Shown piece by piece: positions 32,907-41,780 of a stretch of 64,000 bases of DNA. The DNA lies in NCBI RefSeq assembly GCF_000346615.1, contig NZ_ANNU01000032.1:37927-101926 (forward strand), written 5' to 3'. The first letter of the stretch is position 1, and each line of letters opens with the position of its first letter. The notes under the pieces were generated by a model, which was not told where the DNA came from, did not search any database, and was given only the letters and a program-made list of their open reading frames with translations. Made by a program: the position numbers and the translations under genes. Source of the DNA: Nafulsella turpanensis ZLM-10 (lineage in GTDB: Bacteria > Bacteroidota > Bacteroidia > Cytophagales > Cyclobacteriaceae).

Positions 32907-34367
32907 TTATTTTTCCAGCGCTTCGCGCAGCAGCTGATTCGTCTTTTTTGGGTCTGCCTTACCCTGGCTCTTCTTCATTACTTCTCCCATAAAGAGCCCT
33001 AGTAGCCCTTTTTTACCTCCACGGTACTCCTCCACCTTTTCCGGCCAGGCAGCAATTACATCTTCTATGATGGGCAAAATGGTATCTTCATTACTTTCCT
33101 GCAAGAGGTTTTCGGCTTCAGCGATGGCTATTGCTTTTTGCTGTGGCTGTTGCAGCAGGAGCGGATATAGCTTTTGGCTTGCTACTGAAAAGCTCACTTT
33201 ATTACTGTCCACCAACTCAATCAGTTCCGCAACCTGAGCGGGTTTAAGCGGGAAGTTGGTGATATCGAGGGTAAGTTCGTTGAGATAGCCTTTAACAGGG
33301 CCCATCATCCAGTTTGCGGCGGCTTTGTAATTGCGTGTCTGGCTACAAAGCTCCTCAAAGTAGAGGGCTATATTTTTACTGTCGGTCAGCACCTGGGCAT
33401 CATATTCAGATAAGCCATACTCATTGACAAACTTATGAAGCAACTCCCAGGGCAAACTTGGCATCTGCTCTTTTACACTATTCAGCCATTCATCTGAAAT
33501 AACCAGTGGGCTCAGGTCAGGCTCCGGAAAATAGCGGTAGTCGTTCAGCTCTTCCTTGGTACGCATGGAAATGGTAGTACCTGTGGTGGCATCGAAGGTG
33601 CGGGTTTCTGAGGATATCTTCTCCCCTGCTTCTACGGCTAATATCTGGCGTTCAATTTCATATTCAATGGCCCGCTGTACATTCCGGAAGGAGTTCATAT
33701 TCTTTACCTCCACCTTTTTACCGTATACCTCAGAGCCTGCCAGCATCACAGAAATATTGGCATCGCAGCGTAGCGAACCTTCCTCCATATTGCCATCGCA
33801 TATATCAAGATAGCGTACCAGGCGGCGAATTTCCTGCAGAAATACGTAAGCCTCTTCAGAGCTTTCCACAACCGGCTCGGTTACAATTTCGATAAGCGGA
33901 GTTCCGGCACGGTTAAAGTCTACCAGGGTATCCACATCGCCCTCGAGGTGCATGGATTTACCGGAATCCTCTTCCATATGGATGCGCGTCAGGCTCACCT
34001 GCTTTTCTCCCCCCTCCTTTGTTTTGATGGCGATAAAGCCGCCACGGCAAATCGGCGTTTTGTCCTGCGTTACCTGGTAGCCCTTCGGGAGGTCGGGGTA
34101 GAAATAATTCTTCCGGTCAAAGATGTTGTAACGGGTAATTTCGGAGCGGCAGGCAATCCCCATGCGCATGGCATATTCCACGGCCCTTTTATTGACCACC
34201 GGCAAGGTGCCAGGGTGGCCGAGGGTAATAACACTGATGTTGGTATTGGGCAGATTTCCATACTCTACCGGGTCGGAAGCATACATTTTGCTTTGGGTAA
34301 GCAGCTGAGCATGCACCTCAAGTCCTATGACTACCTTATATTTATCGCGAATTTCCTGATTCAGCAT
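32907..34367 (-). CDS. gatB: Asp/Glu-tRNA amidotransferase subunit B
   Basis: A 486-residue subunit of the GatCAB complex, which turns Glu-tRNA(Gln) or Asp-tRNA(Asn) into the amide form. Blocks include YKVVIGLEVHAQLLTQSKMY at the start, GTLPVVNKRAVEYAMRMG near 55-72, NRAGTPLIEIVTEP near 152-165, GSLRCDANISVM, and RYFPEPDLSPLVIS. The C-terminal helical GatB/YqeY domain (about 335-480) binds tRNA. Its presence suggests at least one indirect tRNA amidation route in the host. gatA and gatC are elsewhere. It lies about 50 bases downstream of alaS on the same strand. Confidence 0.97.
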   Translation of the reverse strand: MLNQEIRDKYKVVIGLEVHAQLLTQSKMYASDPVEYGNLPNTNISVITLGHPGTLPVVNKRAVEYAMRMGIACRSEITRYNIFDRKNYFYPDLPKGYQVTQDKTPICRGGFIAIKTKEGGEKQVSLTRIHMEEDSGKSMHLEGDVDTLVDFNRAGTPLIEIVTEPVVESSEEAYVFLQEIRRLVRYLDICDGNMEEGSLRCDANISVMLAGSEVYGKKVEVKNMNSFRNVQRAIEYEIERQILAVEAGEKISSETRTFDATTGTTISMRTKEELNDYRYFPEPDLSPLVISDEWLNSVKEQMPSLPWELLHKFVNEYGLSEYDAQVLTDSKNIALYFEELCSQTRNYKAAANWMMGPVKGYLNELTLDITNFPLKPAQVAELIELVDSNKVSFSVASQKLYPLLLQQPQQKAIAIAEAENLLQESNEDTILPIIEDVIAAWPEKVEEYRGGKKGLLGLFMGEVMKKSQGKADPKKTNQLLREALEK

Positions 34368-34417
34368 AATTCAAGTATTTCTAATCTTATGGAAAAGAAA
34401 GAAGGTGTTGTTCTTCT

Positions 34418-37036
34418 TTACTGTTTGGCAATCAATTTGGCTTTTTCTATCACTTTATCCAAGCCGTTAATATCTTTTCCTCCGGCAGTGGCAAAGAAGG
34501 GCTGTCCGCCGCCGCCGCCTTTTATTTCTTTTGCCAGCTCACGCACCAGGTTTCCGGCATGGAGGCCTTTTTCCTGAATAAGGGCTTCGGCCACCACCAC
34601 CGATATTTGGGGCTTATGGTCAATGTCAGCAGCCAATACCATCAGCAGGCGGTCAAACTGGTTCTTCAGCTCAAAAGAAATAGTTTTTAGTGCATCTGCC
34701 GAAGGCAGGCTCACCCGCTCAATCAGCAGCTGAATACCATCGGTTTCCTGTACTTTAGCGGCCAGTTCTTTGCGTAGTTCTCCTGCCTGTTGCTGCTGCA
34801 CCTTTTCCAGCTCCTTCGCTAATTTATTTCGTTCGTCCAGCAGGCCTTGTACGGCAGCGGTTAAATCTTTCGGGTTTTTTAACAGGGCTTTCAGCTGCTC
34901 AATATTTTCCTGTTGCTCACGCACCATTTCCTCTGCTGCACGGGCCGTTACCGCCTCAATCCGGCGCACACCGGCAGATACAGAACCTTCGGATACGATT
35001 TTAAACAGGCCGATCTGTCCGGTAGCGGTTACGTGGGTACCACCGCAAAGCTCTACAGAATAAGCAGGGTCGAAAGAGATAACTCTTACCGTATCGCCAT
35101 ATTTTTCACCGAAGAGCGCCATAGCGCCTTTTTTCTTTGCCTCTTCAAGGGCCACATCGCACTCTTCGAGCAACTGGATGTTCTGGCGAATCCGCTCATT
35201 CACCATCTCCTCTACTTTTTTAAGCTCTTCGTCCGTAACTTTAGCAAAGTGTGAAAAGTCGAAGCGGAGCAACTGCTCATTTACCAGGGAGCCTTTCTGC
35301 TGCACGTGTTCTCCTAAAACCTTCCGCAAGGCTGCATGCAACAGGTGGGTAGCCGTATGGTTGTTTTGGGTATAGCGGCGCTTATCGGCATCTACCACAG
35401 CAGTAAATTCAGCTTCCGGCTGTTGCGGCAGACGCTCAGCAAAATGCACAATCAGGTCATTTTCCTTTTTGGTATCGATAATCCTGATTTTTTCCTTGCC
35501 ATCGGTAAGGTAACCGGTATCCCCTACCTGTCCGCCACTTTCGGCATAGAAAGGGGTTTTATCCAGCACCAGCTGATAGTTCGTTTTGTTCTTTTCCTTT
35601 ACCTCCCGGTACTTTACGATTCGGGCTTTCGCTTCCAGCTGAGTGTAGCCCACAAAGTCTACTTTTTCACTACCTCCTTTTACCGCTACCCAATCGCCTG
35701 CTTCGGTAACCGCTGCTTTTTTAGAACGCTCTTTTTGCTTCTGCATCTCTGCGGAAAAGCCTTTTTCATCAACGGTAAGGCCGTTTTCCCTGGCAATTAG
35801 ACCGGTAAGGTCGAGCGGAAAGCCAAAGGTATCGTACAGCTCGAAGGCAACCGGTCCGCTAATGGCTTTTGAGCCGGAACTGATAAGTTCGTTGAGGCGA
35901 CGCAGACCAGTTTCCAGCGTACGGAGGAAGGCGGCTTCTTCTTCCTGAATTACTTTGCTGATAAAGGCTTCCTGTGCTTTGAGCTCCGGGAAAAATTCAC
36001 CCATCTGCTCGTTGAGCACTGCCACCAGGCGATACAGGTAAGGCTCTTTCAGGTTCAGGAAGGTAAAGGCGTAGCGTACGGCACGGCGCAATATCCGGCG
36101 AATCACATAACCCGCTCCTGTATTCGATGGCAGCTGGCCATCGGCTATCGCAAAGGCAATCGCACGGATATGGTCGACCATCACCCGCATTGCAATGTCG
36201 GTCTCTTCGGCTTTGCCATAGGCAATGCCGGCATCTTTTGCCACCTGCTGAATAAGGGGCTGGAACACATCTGTATCGTAGTTAGAGCGTTTGCCCTGGA
36301 TGGCCATCGCCAAACGTTCGAAGCCCATGCCTGTATCGACATGTTTATCAGGCAGTGGCTGCAGGCTTCCATTGGCCATGCGGTTAAACTGGATAAACAC
36401 CAGGTTCCAGATTTCCACCACCTGCGGGTGGTCGTTATTTACCAGCTCACGACCAGGCGTTTCGGCTACTTCTTTCTCCGACCGAAGGTCTACATGAATT
36501 TCAGAGCAGGGTCCACAGGGGCCGGTATCGCCCATTTCCCAGAAGTTATCTTTCTTGGAGGCATAAATAATACGGTCTTCCGGCAGAATCCGGCTCCACA
36601 GCTTAAAAGCCTCTTCATCGGGACTTAAGTTATCGTCTGTATCACCTTCGAAAACAGTTACATATAAGCGGTCTTTTGGCAGTTTAAAATGTTCTGTTAA
36701 CAACTCCCACGCCCACTGGATGGCTTCCTCCTTAAAGTAATCGCCAAAGCTCCAGTTGCCCAACATCTCAAACATGGTATGGTGGTAGGTATCGATGCCT
36801 ACCTCTTCCAGATCATTGTGTTTGCCGGACACACGAAGACATTTCTGGGTATCTGCCACCCGTGTAAAATCAGCCTTTTTATTACCTAAAAAGTAATCCT
36901 TGAACTGGTTCATTCCCGCATTGGTGAACATAAGTGTAGGATCATCCTTATTGACCATTGGGGCTGATGGAACGATTCGGTGTTGTTTTGATTGAAAAAA
37001 TTCCAGAAAGGTACTTCTTATCTGCTTCGAATCCAT
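34418..37036 (-). CDS. alaS: Alanyl-tRNA synthetase
   Basis: An 872-residue class II synthetase of normal length. The catalytic domain (about 1-245) opens with RSTFLEFFQSKQHRIVPSAP and contains MFTNAGMNQFKDYFLG and FEMLGNWSFGDYFKEEAI. The tRNA-recognition domain follows (about 250-450). The editing domain (about 560-720) has HTATHLLHAAL and CGGTHV, the zinc and hydrolysis residues that remove Ser or Gly from tRNA-Ala. A coiled coil leads to a C-Ala domain with the typical GGGGGQPFFATAGGK. It is divergent from the LytM peptidase gene across 151 bases. Confidence 0.98.
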   Translation of the reverse strand: MDSKQIRSTFLEFFQSKQHRIVPSAPMVNKDDPTLMFTNAGMNQFKDYFLGNKKADFTRVADTQKCLRVSGKHNDLEEVGIDTYHHTMFEMLGNWSFGDYFKEEAIQWAWELLTEHFKLPKDRLYVTVFEGDTDDNLSPDEEAFKLWSRILPEDRIIYASKKDNFWEMGDTGPCGPCSEIHVDLRSEKEVAETPGRELVNNDHPQVVEIWNLVFIQFNRMANGSLQPLPDKHVDTGMGFERLAMAIQGKRSNYDTDVFQPLIQQVAKDAGIAYGKAEETDIAMRVMVDHIRAIAFAIADGQLPSNTGAGYVIRRILRRAVRYAFTFLNLKEPYLYRLVAVLNEQMGEFFPELKAQEAFISKVIQEEEAAFLRTLETGLRRLNELISSGSKAISGPVAFELYDTFGFPLDLTGLIARENGLTVDEKGFSAEMQKQKERSKKAAVTEAGDWVAVKGGSEKVDFVGYTQLEAKARIVKYREVKEKNKTNYQLVLDKTPFYAESGGQVGDTGYLTDGKEKIRIIDTKKENDLIVHFAERLPQQPEAEFTAVVDADKRRYTQNNHTATHLLHAALRKVLGEHVQQKGSLVNEQLLRFDFSHFAKVTDEELKKVEEMVNERIRQNIQLLEECDVALEEAKKKGAMALFGEKYGDTVRVISFDPAYSVELCGGTHVTATGQIGLFKIVSEGSVSAGVRRIEAVTARAAEEMVREQQENIEQLKALLKNPKDLTAAVQGLLDERNKLAKELEKVQQQQAGELRKELAAKVQETDGIQLLIERVSLPSADALKTISFELKNQFDRLLMVLAADIDHKPQISVVVAEALIQEKGLHAGNLVRELAKEIKGGGGGQPFFATAGGKDINGLDKVIEKAKLIAKQ

Positions 37037-37187
37037 AGATGAGATTATTGTTAAGAGGCTGTTTTTAGTAATTCTTTATATATTGCCTTTTAGAAACCGC
37101 TTAGGGTGCAATTAATGATGTTAAAAACAGGCTATAAACCTTGATTTTAGCCACAAAATTAACAGATTTTACATTACCAATTTAGCA

Positions 37188-38165
37188 ATGGCGCGAATAA
37201 AATATTACTACGATACAGAAACCTGCCGCTACGAACGAATTAAAAGAGGGAAATGGGACGTGTTCCTGAACTTCCTCGGCTTCCTGTCAGTATCCTTTAT
37301 TCTTGCAGTTGGAATTGTAATGGCTTACAATGTATACTTCGACTCTCCAAAGGAAGCCATGCTCAAAAAGGAGAACGAAGAGCTCCGCCTTTATTACGAG
37401 ATGATGGAGAAAGACATCAGCCGCCTTAATGAAATGCTTGCCGTACTCCAGGAGCGCGACGACAATATTTACCGGATTATTTTTGAGGCCGACCCTATCC
37501 CCTCTACCATCCGCCAGGCCGGTGTGGGTGGCACGGAACGCTATAAAGACCTGCTGGAAAAAGGCCTCACACGGGAAGACCTGATCCTGAGCAACCGTAA
37601 AAAAATTGACCAGCTAAAGAAGCAAATGTACATCCAGACCAAGTCGTACGATGATATCATCCGGATGGCCAATGATAAAGAAAAAATGTGGGCTTCTATC
37701 CCCGCTATTCAGCCTATTTCTAACCAGGAACTGAAGCGAATGGCCTCGGGCTTTGGCCTGAGAATGCACCCCATCTATAAAGTGCGGAAAATGCACACCG
37801 GCTGCGACTTCTCTGCCCCACGCGGTACTCCTATTTATGCTACCGGCGACGGAGTGGTTAAAGTGGTGCGCTCCCAGTATGGCGGCTATGGAAAACAGGT
37901 AGAAATTGACCATGGCTATGGCTATGTTACCAAATATGCCCACCTGGATAAATTCAATGTAGAAAAAGGCGACAGTGTTAAAAGAGGAGAGGTTATTGGC
38001 TATGTTGGAAATACCGGCAGCTCTACTGCCCCACACCTGCATTACGAGGTAATTAAAGATGATAAGAAGGTTAACCCGATGAACTTCTTCTTCCAGGACC
38101 TCAATGCTGAGGAGTATGAGAAGCTGCTCGAGCTGGCATCCAGGGAAAACCAGTCGCTGGGGTAA
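37188..38165 (+). CDS. M23 (LytM-type) peptidase, membrane anchored
   Basis: A 325-residue protein. A basic N-terminus (KYYYDTETCRYERIKRGKW) precedes one membrane helix (about 30-50). A coiled coil (about 60-100) and further helices reach to about 180, then the M23 domain (about 190-300). Zinc ligands are seen as HTGCDFSAP (His and Asp of HxxxD) and HLHY. The enzyme cuts peptidoglycan cross-links or, if regulatory, activates amidases. The anchor and coiled coil place it on the periplasmic face of the inner membrane, a layout like MepM and Bacteroidota division-associated M23 proteins. Confidence 0.92.
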   Translation: MARIKYYYDTETCRYERIKRGKWDVFLNFLGFLSVSFILAVGIVMAYNVYFDSPKEAMLKKENEELRLYYEMMEKDISRLNEMLAVLQERDDNIYRIIFEADPIPSTIRQAGVGGTERYKDLLEKGLTREDLILSNRKKIDQLKKQMYIQTKSYDDIIRMANDKEKMWASIPAIQPISNQELKRMASGFGLRMHPIYKVRKMHTGCDFSAPRGTPIYATGDGVVKVVRSQYGGYGKQVEIDHGYGYVTKYAHLDKFNVEKGDSVKRGEVIGYVGNTGSSTAPHLHYEVIKDDKKVNPMNFFFQDLNAEEYEKLLELASRENQSLG

Positions 38166-38218
38166 AATCATGGCGACCATCTCTTACAGCTAAGCGCCCC
38201 CTTTCTTTCCATAAAACC

Positions 38219-38286
38219 GGGCCTTCCGAAGGCTGCTTTCTCTTTTTCTGCTCAGGCTGGATAAAAAAAGCAGCCGGGCCTTTTGC
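38219..38286 (+). terminator. Possible terminator between M23 and CapA genes
   Basis: Two overlapping hairpins: GCCTTC/GAAGGC followed by a T-rich stretch, and GGCTGCTTT (38231-38239) with AAAGCAGCC (38267-38275) followed by GGGCCTTTT. Either could end the M23 transcript; they cannot form fully at the same time. Confidence 0.4.
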
Positions 38287-38317
38287 CGGCAGCTAAAATT
38301 TTATTACTTTCTCATTC

Positions 38318-39490
38318 ATGAAGACCCACCACCCGCTCCTTCTGCTGGCTATGCTTTCCCTGCTTGCTGCCTGTAAAACCAGTGCACCCAGGCAGGCGAC
38401 GACTCCTGCCATTACTACCGACACTACCACCTACTATATAACACAGGAGGGCGATACACTACCAAACCTGCATACCGAAGTACCTGTTGATATGTTCAGA
38501 GTTTGGAAAGACACCGTTACCACTATTGGAGTCGGCGATATTATGCTGGGCACTAATTTCCCGGACTCCAGCTACCTTCCGCCCGACAGCGGCCGCTATC
38601 TCCTTGCCGGGGTGGCCCCCATTCTGCAGCAGGCCGACCTTACCTTTGGCAACCTGGAAGGGGTACTGCTCGATAGTGCCGGAACACAAAAGCATTGCAA
38701 CAACCCGGATGTTTGCTACCTGTTCCGGATGCCCGAATACCTGGCGGGCCACTTAAAAGAAGCTGGCTTTGACCTGATGAGCACGGCCAATAACCATGCA
38801 GGTGATTTTGGCGATGAAGGGAGGTTCAATACCATAAAAGTACTCGACAGCCTCGGCATACAGCATGCAGGCTTGCTGCAGCAGCCTTTTGTGTTGTTTG
38901 AGCATTCCGGTGTGCGCTGGGGAATGGCTGCATTCTCTCCTAATGTAGGCACGCAAAGCATCAACGATCATGAAGCGGCCAGCCAGATCGTCGCCCACCT
39001 CGATTCACTTTCCGACATTGTCATAGTTTCTTTTCATGGCGGGGCCGAAGGAAACAAGTACCAGCATGTAACACGCGAAACAGAAGAATTTTATGGAGAA
39101 AACCGGGGGAATGTGTATAAATTCTCCCACAGGATGGTCGATGCAGGTGCCGACATTATTTTTGGACACGGCCCCCATGTTACCCGTGCAGTAGAGGTGT
39201 ACAAAGACCGCTTTATCGCCTACAGCCTAGGCAATTTTGCCACCTATGCCCGCTTTAACCTGCGGAACGAAAATGGCCTCGCCCCCATTGTAAAAGTCTA
39301 TATAGGACCAAAGGGAAAGTTTTTCAAAGCCGAGGTAACGCCCATTATTCAAATAGGCGAGGGAATTCCTGTTATAGATGAAGAAAAGCGGGCTATAAAA
39401 ATTCTTCAAAATCTTACAAAGGAAGATTTCCCTGAAGTACCTTTGCAGATAACCGACGAAGGCATCATCTTTCAACAACCGAAACAGTAA
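38318..39490 (+). CDS. CapA-family metallophosphatase-like lipoprotein
   Basis: A 390-residue lipoprotein (lipobox SLLAAC, Cys19). A Thr-rich linker reaches to about residue 65, then the CapA/PgsA domain (about 68-350) with its markers: VGDIMLGTNF, LTFGNLEGVL, STANNHAGDFG, VSFHGGAEGN and FGHGPHVTRAVEVYKD. These match the calcineurin-like metal site of the family, whose best-known member works in poly-gamma-glutamate capsule formation. No capB, capC or pgs genes are near, so a general envelope role is as likely. It ends nine bases before the MerR gene. Confidence 0.9.
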   Translation: MKTHHPLLLLAMLSLLAACKTSAPRQATTPAITTDTTTYYITQEGDTLPNLHTEVPVDMFRVWKDTVTTIGVGDIMLGTNFPDSSYLPPDSGRYLLAGVAPILQQADLTFGNLEGVLLDSAGTQKHCNNPDVCYLFRMPEYLAGHLKEAGFDLMSTANNHAGDFGDEGRFNTIKVLDSLGIQHAGLLQQPFVLFEHSGVRWGMAAFSPNVGTQSINDHEAASQIVAHLDSLSDIVIVSFHGGAEGNKYQHVTRETEEFYGENRGNVYKFSHRMVDAGADIIFGHGPHVTRAVEVYKDRFIAYSLGNFATYARFNLRNENGLAPIVKVYIGPKGKFFKAEVTPIIQIGEGIPVIDEEKRAIKILQNLTKEDFPEVPLQITDEGIIFQQPKQ

Positions 39491-39499
39491 CTCTCACGG

Positions 39500-39838
39500 A
39501 TGGCTTATAAAGAGAAAAAAATTGAGAAAAAATATTTTTCCATAGGCGAGGTTGCGACGCAGCTGAATGTTGCCACTTCGCTCATCCGCTTTTGGGAAAA
39601 TGAGTTTGATATTATAAAGCCAAAGAAAAACCGAAAGGGTAACCGGCAGTTTACCAGGGAGGATATTGAAAGCGTAAAGCTGATTTACCACCTGGTAAAA
39701 GAAAAAGGCTTTACACTACAGGGAGCAAAGGAAATGCTCAAAAATAACCAGAAGAACATACAGGATCGCCTGGTCCTTATAGATTCCCTGAAGGAAATAC
39801 GATCTTTCCTGGTAGAAATGAAAAATAACATGCCCTAA
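39500..39838 (+). CDS. MerR-family transcriptional regulator
   Basis: A 112-residue protein. The winged-helix DNA-binding domain (about 12-80) starts KYFSIGEVATQLNVATSLIR, followed by FWENEFDIIKPKKNRKGNRQ and the FTREDIESVKLIYHLVKEKG wing/helix. A short coiled-coil dimer helix (about 85-112) ends the protein, and no ligand-binding domain follows. Small MerR proteins of this kind are conserved in Bacteroidota; their targets are unknown. Its stop overlaps the dprA start by one base (TAATG), so the two are translationally coupled. Confidence 0.9.
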   Translation: MAYKEKKIEKKYFSIGEVATQLNVATSLIRFWENEFDIIKPKKNRKGNRQFTREDIESVKLIYHLVKEKGFTLQGAKEMLKNNQKNIQDRLVLIDSLKEIRSFLVEMKNNMP

Positions 39839-40946
39839 TGGATGAGCAGAAGCTGTACCAGGTCGCCCTCAGCCTGATTCCCGGCGTAGGGAATCTCCTT
39901 ACAAAAAATCTGATTAGCTACTGCGGCTCTGCCAAAGCAGTTTTTTCAGCTCCTAAAAGCAAGCTGAGCAAAATCCCCGGCATTGGTCCTAAAACGGCCG
40001 AAAGCATTATTCAAAACCGCTTTCTGCAACAGGCTGAAAAAGAGCTGGCAGCCGCAGAAAAGCATGATGCCCAAATACTGGCATATACCGATAAAGAGTA
40101 CCCATACCGCCTCAAACAAGTTCCCGACGCCCCCACCATTCTATTCTACAAAGGCAATTCGGCGCCCGATTCGGCCAAAACAGTGGCCATTGTAGGTACC
40201 CGCCAGGCAACTCCTTACGGAAAACAGCTTTGCGAGCAAATTGTAGCCGAACTCCTACCCTACCAGCCCCTCATTATCAGCGGGCTTGCCTATGGCATAG
40301 ATATTATTGCCCACAGAGCTGCTCTACGGAATGGTTTGCCTACCCTTGGCGTGATGGCCAGCGGACTGGACATTGTATATACCCTTCGACGCATAAGAAT
40401 ACTGCGCAGGAAATGCTTAAGCAGGGTGGGCTGCTGACGGAACATGGCTTTGGCTCCCAACCCGAAGCGTTTAAATTCCCCGCCCGTAACCGCATTATAG
40501 CCGGACTGGCCGATGTGGTTATCGTGGTAGAGGCTGCTGCCAAAGGAGGTGCTCTTATTACCGCCGATATTGCCAGCTCTTACGACAGAGAAGTTTTTGC
40601 AGTACCCGGCCACCTTACCAGCCCCTACTCAGCAGGCAGCAACCAGCTTATTAAAAGTTCAGTGGCTCACCTTTTCACCTCCGTGGCAGATCTGGCCCAG
40701 GTTATGAACTGGTCCACCGACAATACCCCTTCCCCGAAAGAAGCCTTGCTACCGGAGAATCTGGAGCTCACAGAACAGGAAGCACAGGTGGTTCTTCTAC
40801 TAAAAGAACACCCGAAAGGCCTGCAAATAGATGAGCTAAGCTGGCGGGCACAGATTCCGGTGGGGCCGCTGTCGTCTGTCCTACTTACCCTGGAGTTCCG
40901 CAGTATCGTCCGGAGTTTTCCGGGTAAAAAGTTTGCTTTGGTGTAA
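39838..40946 (+). pseudogene. dprA: DprA (DNA processing A), broken by one frameshift
   Basis: Two overlapping frames together give one complete DprA of about 369 residues. The first (39838-40437) has the N-terminal helix-hairpin-helix domain (LSKIPGIGPKTAESI) and the first half of the Rossmann fold (VAIVGTRQATPYGKQLC, ISGLAYGIDIIAHRAAL). The frame changes after GLDIVY. The other frame continues PSTHKNTAQEMLKQGGLLTE, FPARNRIIAGLADVVIVVEA, KGGALITADIASSYDREVFA and a C-terminal winged helix to 40946. The change lies at TATATA (40376-40381), where deleting one TA restores ATT GTA TAC CCT. DprA loads RecA on incoming single-stranded DNA in natural transformation. The break may be a sequencing error, a true mutation or a slippage site. 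Confidence 0.88.
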
Positions 40947-40947
40947 C

Positions 40948-40977
40948 AAAAAAGCTCCGAAGGATTCCTCCGGAGCT
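40948..40977 (-). terminator. Terminator of the TPR gene
   Basis: AGCTCCG and AGG pair with CCT and CGGAGCT (one mismatch, loop ATT). On the minus strand a run of T follows. It may also slow plus-strand readthrough from dprA. Confidence 0.7.
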
Positions 40978-41013
40978 AATCTCATCATTCATTACACATT
41001 CAAAGGCGAAAAA

Positions 41014-41655
41014 TCATCCCTCTTTCATAAAGCACCGCTGATTGCAGCGCTCCCGTATCACTTCATATGCTTTTATATCGCCCAATTCACCTGCTTTACT
41101 CAAATCCAAGCATCCAGCCTCTAATTGACCATGCTCAATTCTCAGAATACCTCTGAGAAAATAAGCATCAAGGTTTTTAGGGTTTATTTCAATAATCTTT
41201 GAACAGTCATTAATTGCATCTTCATAAGCTTCCAGTTGCTGCTTAGCCATGCCCCGCTTGTAATAGGCTTCTACATTACTATCGTCTAATTTAATGGCTG
41301 AGGTAAAGTCTGCAATAGCCCCATAATAATCCTGCAGCTCGAACTTGAGGCTTCCACGCTGGAAATAAGCATCGGCCATATTCAGGTTCAGCTCTATGGC
41401 TCTGTTATAATCCTGCATGGCCCCGTGCAGGTCTTCGAAACCTTTTTTGGCATTTCCTCTCATATAATATGCCTGGGCAAAAGAAGGATCGGTTTCGATG
41501 GCCTTATTAAAATTCATGAACGCTTCCTTATAGTCTTTCGAATCGTAGTATTTGCTTCCTGATTCGAGGAAGGCTACTGCGCTTTGGCTGAAGGCTCCTG
41601 TTACAGAGAAAAGAAAGAAGCCTAGGGCAAGGGTGGAGAGATAAATCTTTTTCAT
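41014..41655 (-). CDS. Exported TPR protein
   Basis: A 213-residue protein with a signal peptide (about 1-23, ending GAFSQ). Five tetratricopeptide repeats cover nearly all of the rest (about 28-200). Clear copies are AFMNFNKAIETDPSFAQAYY, DYNRAIELNLNMADAYFQRG, DFTSAIKLDDSNVEAYYKRG and DCSKIIEINPKNLDAYFLRG. TPR arrays bind other proteins; the partner is unknown. The C-terminus is short and Cys-containing (RERCNQRCFMKEG). A 15-base near-palindrome (AATCAATAATTGATT) lies at 41673-41687, just upstream of the ATG. Confidence 0.88.
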   Translation of the reverse strand: MKKIYLSTLALGFFLFSVTGAFSQSAVAFLESGSKYYDSKDYKEAFMNFNKAIETDPSFAQAYYMRGNAKKGFEDLHGAMQDYNRAIELNLNMADAYFQRGSLKFELQDYYGAIADFTSAIKLDDSNVEAYYKRGMAKQQLEAYEDAINDCSKIIEINPKNLDAYFLRGILRIEHGQLEAGCLDLSKAGELGDIKAYEVIRERCNQRCFMKEG

Positions 41656-41780
41656 AAGGATGGAGGCCTGGAAATCAATAATTGATTATGGCACTAAGGT
41701 AAGTGCTCCTCAGGAGGGTTTCCTTACCATTAACCCCCATTCCTTTTCCGTGTAATGTTTGCGGCAAAATTTACTAAATT

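Noticed and set aside
41673..41687. 15-base palindrome AATCAATAATTGATT before the TPR gene
   Set aside because: AT-rich palindromes of this size can arise by chance; no supporting box or second copy was seen.
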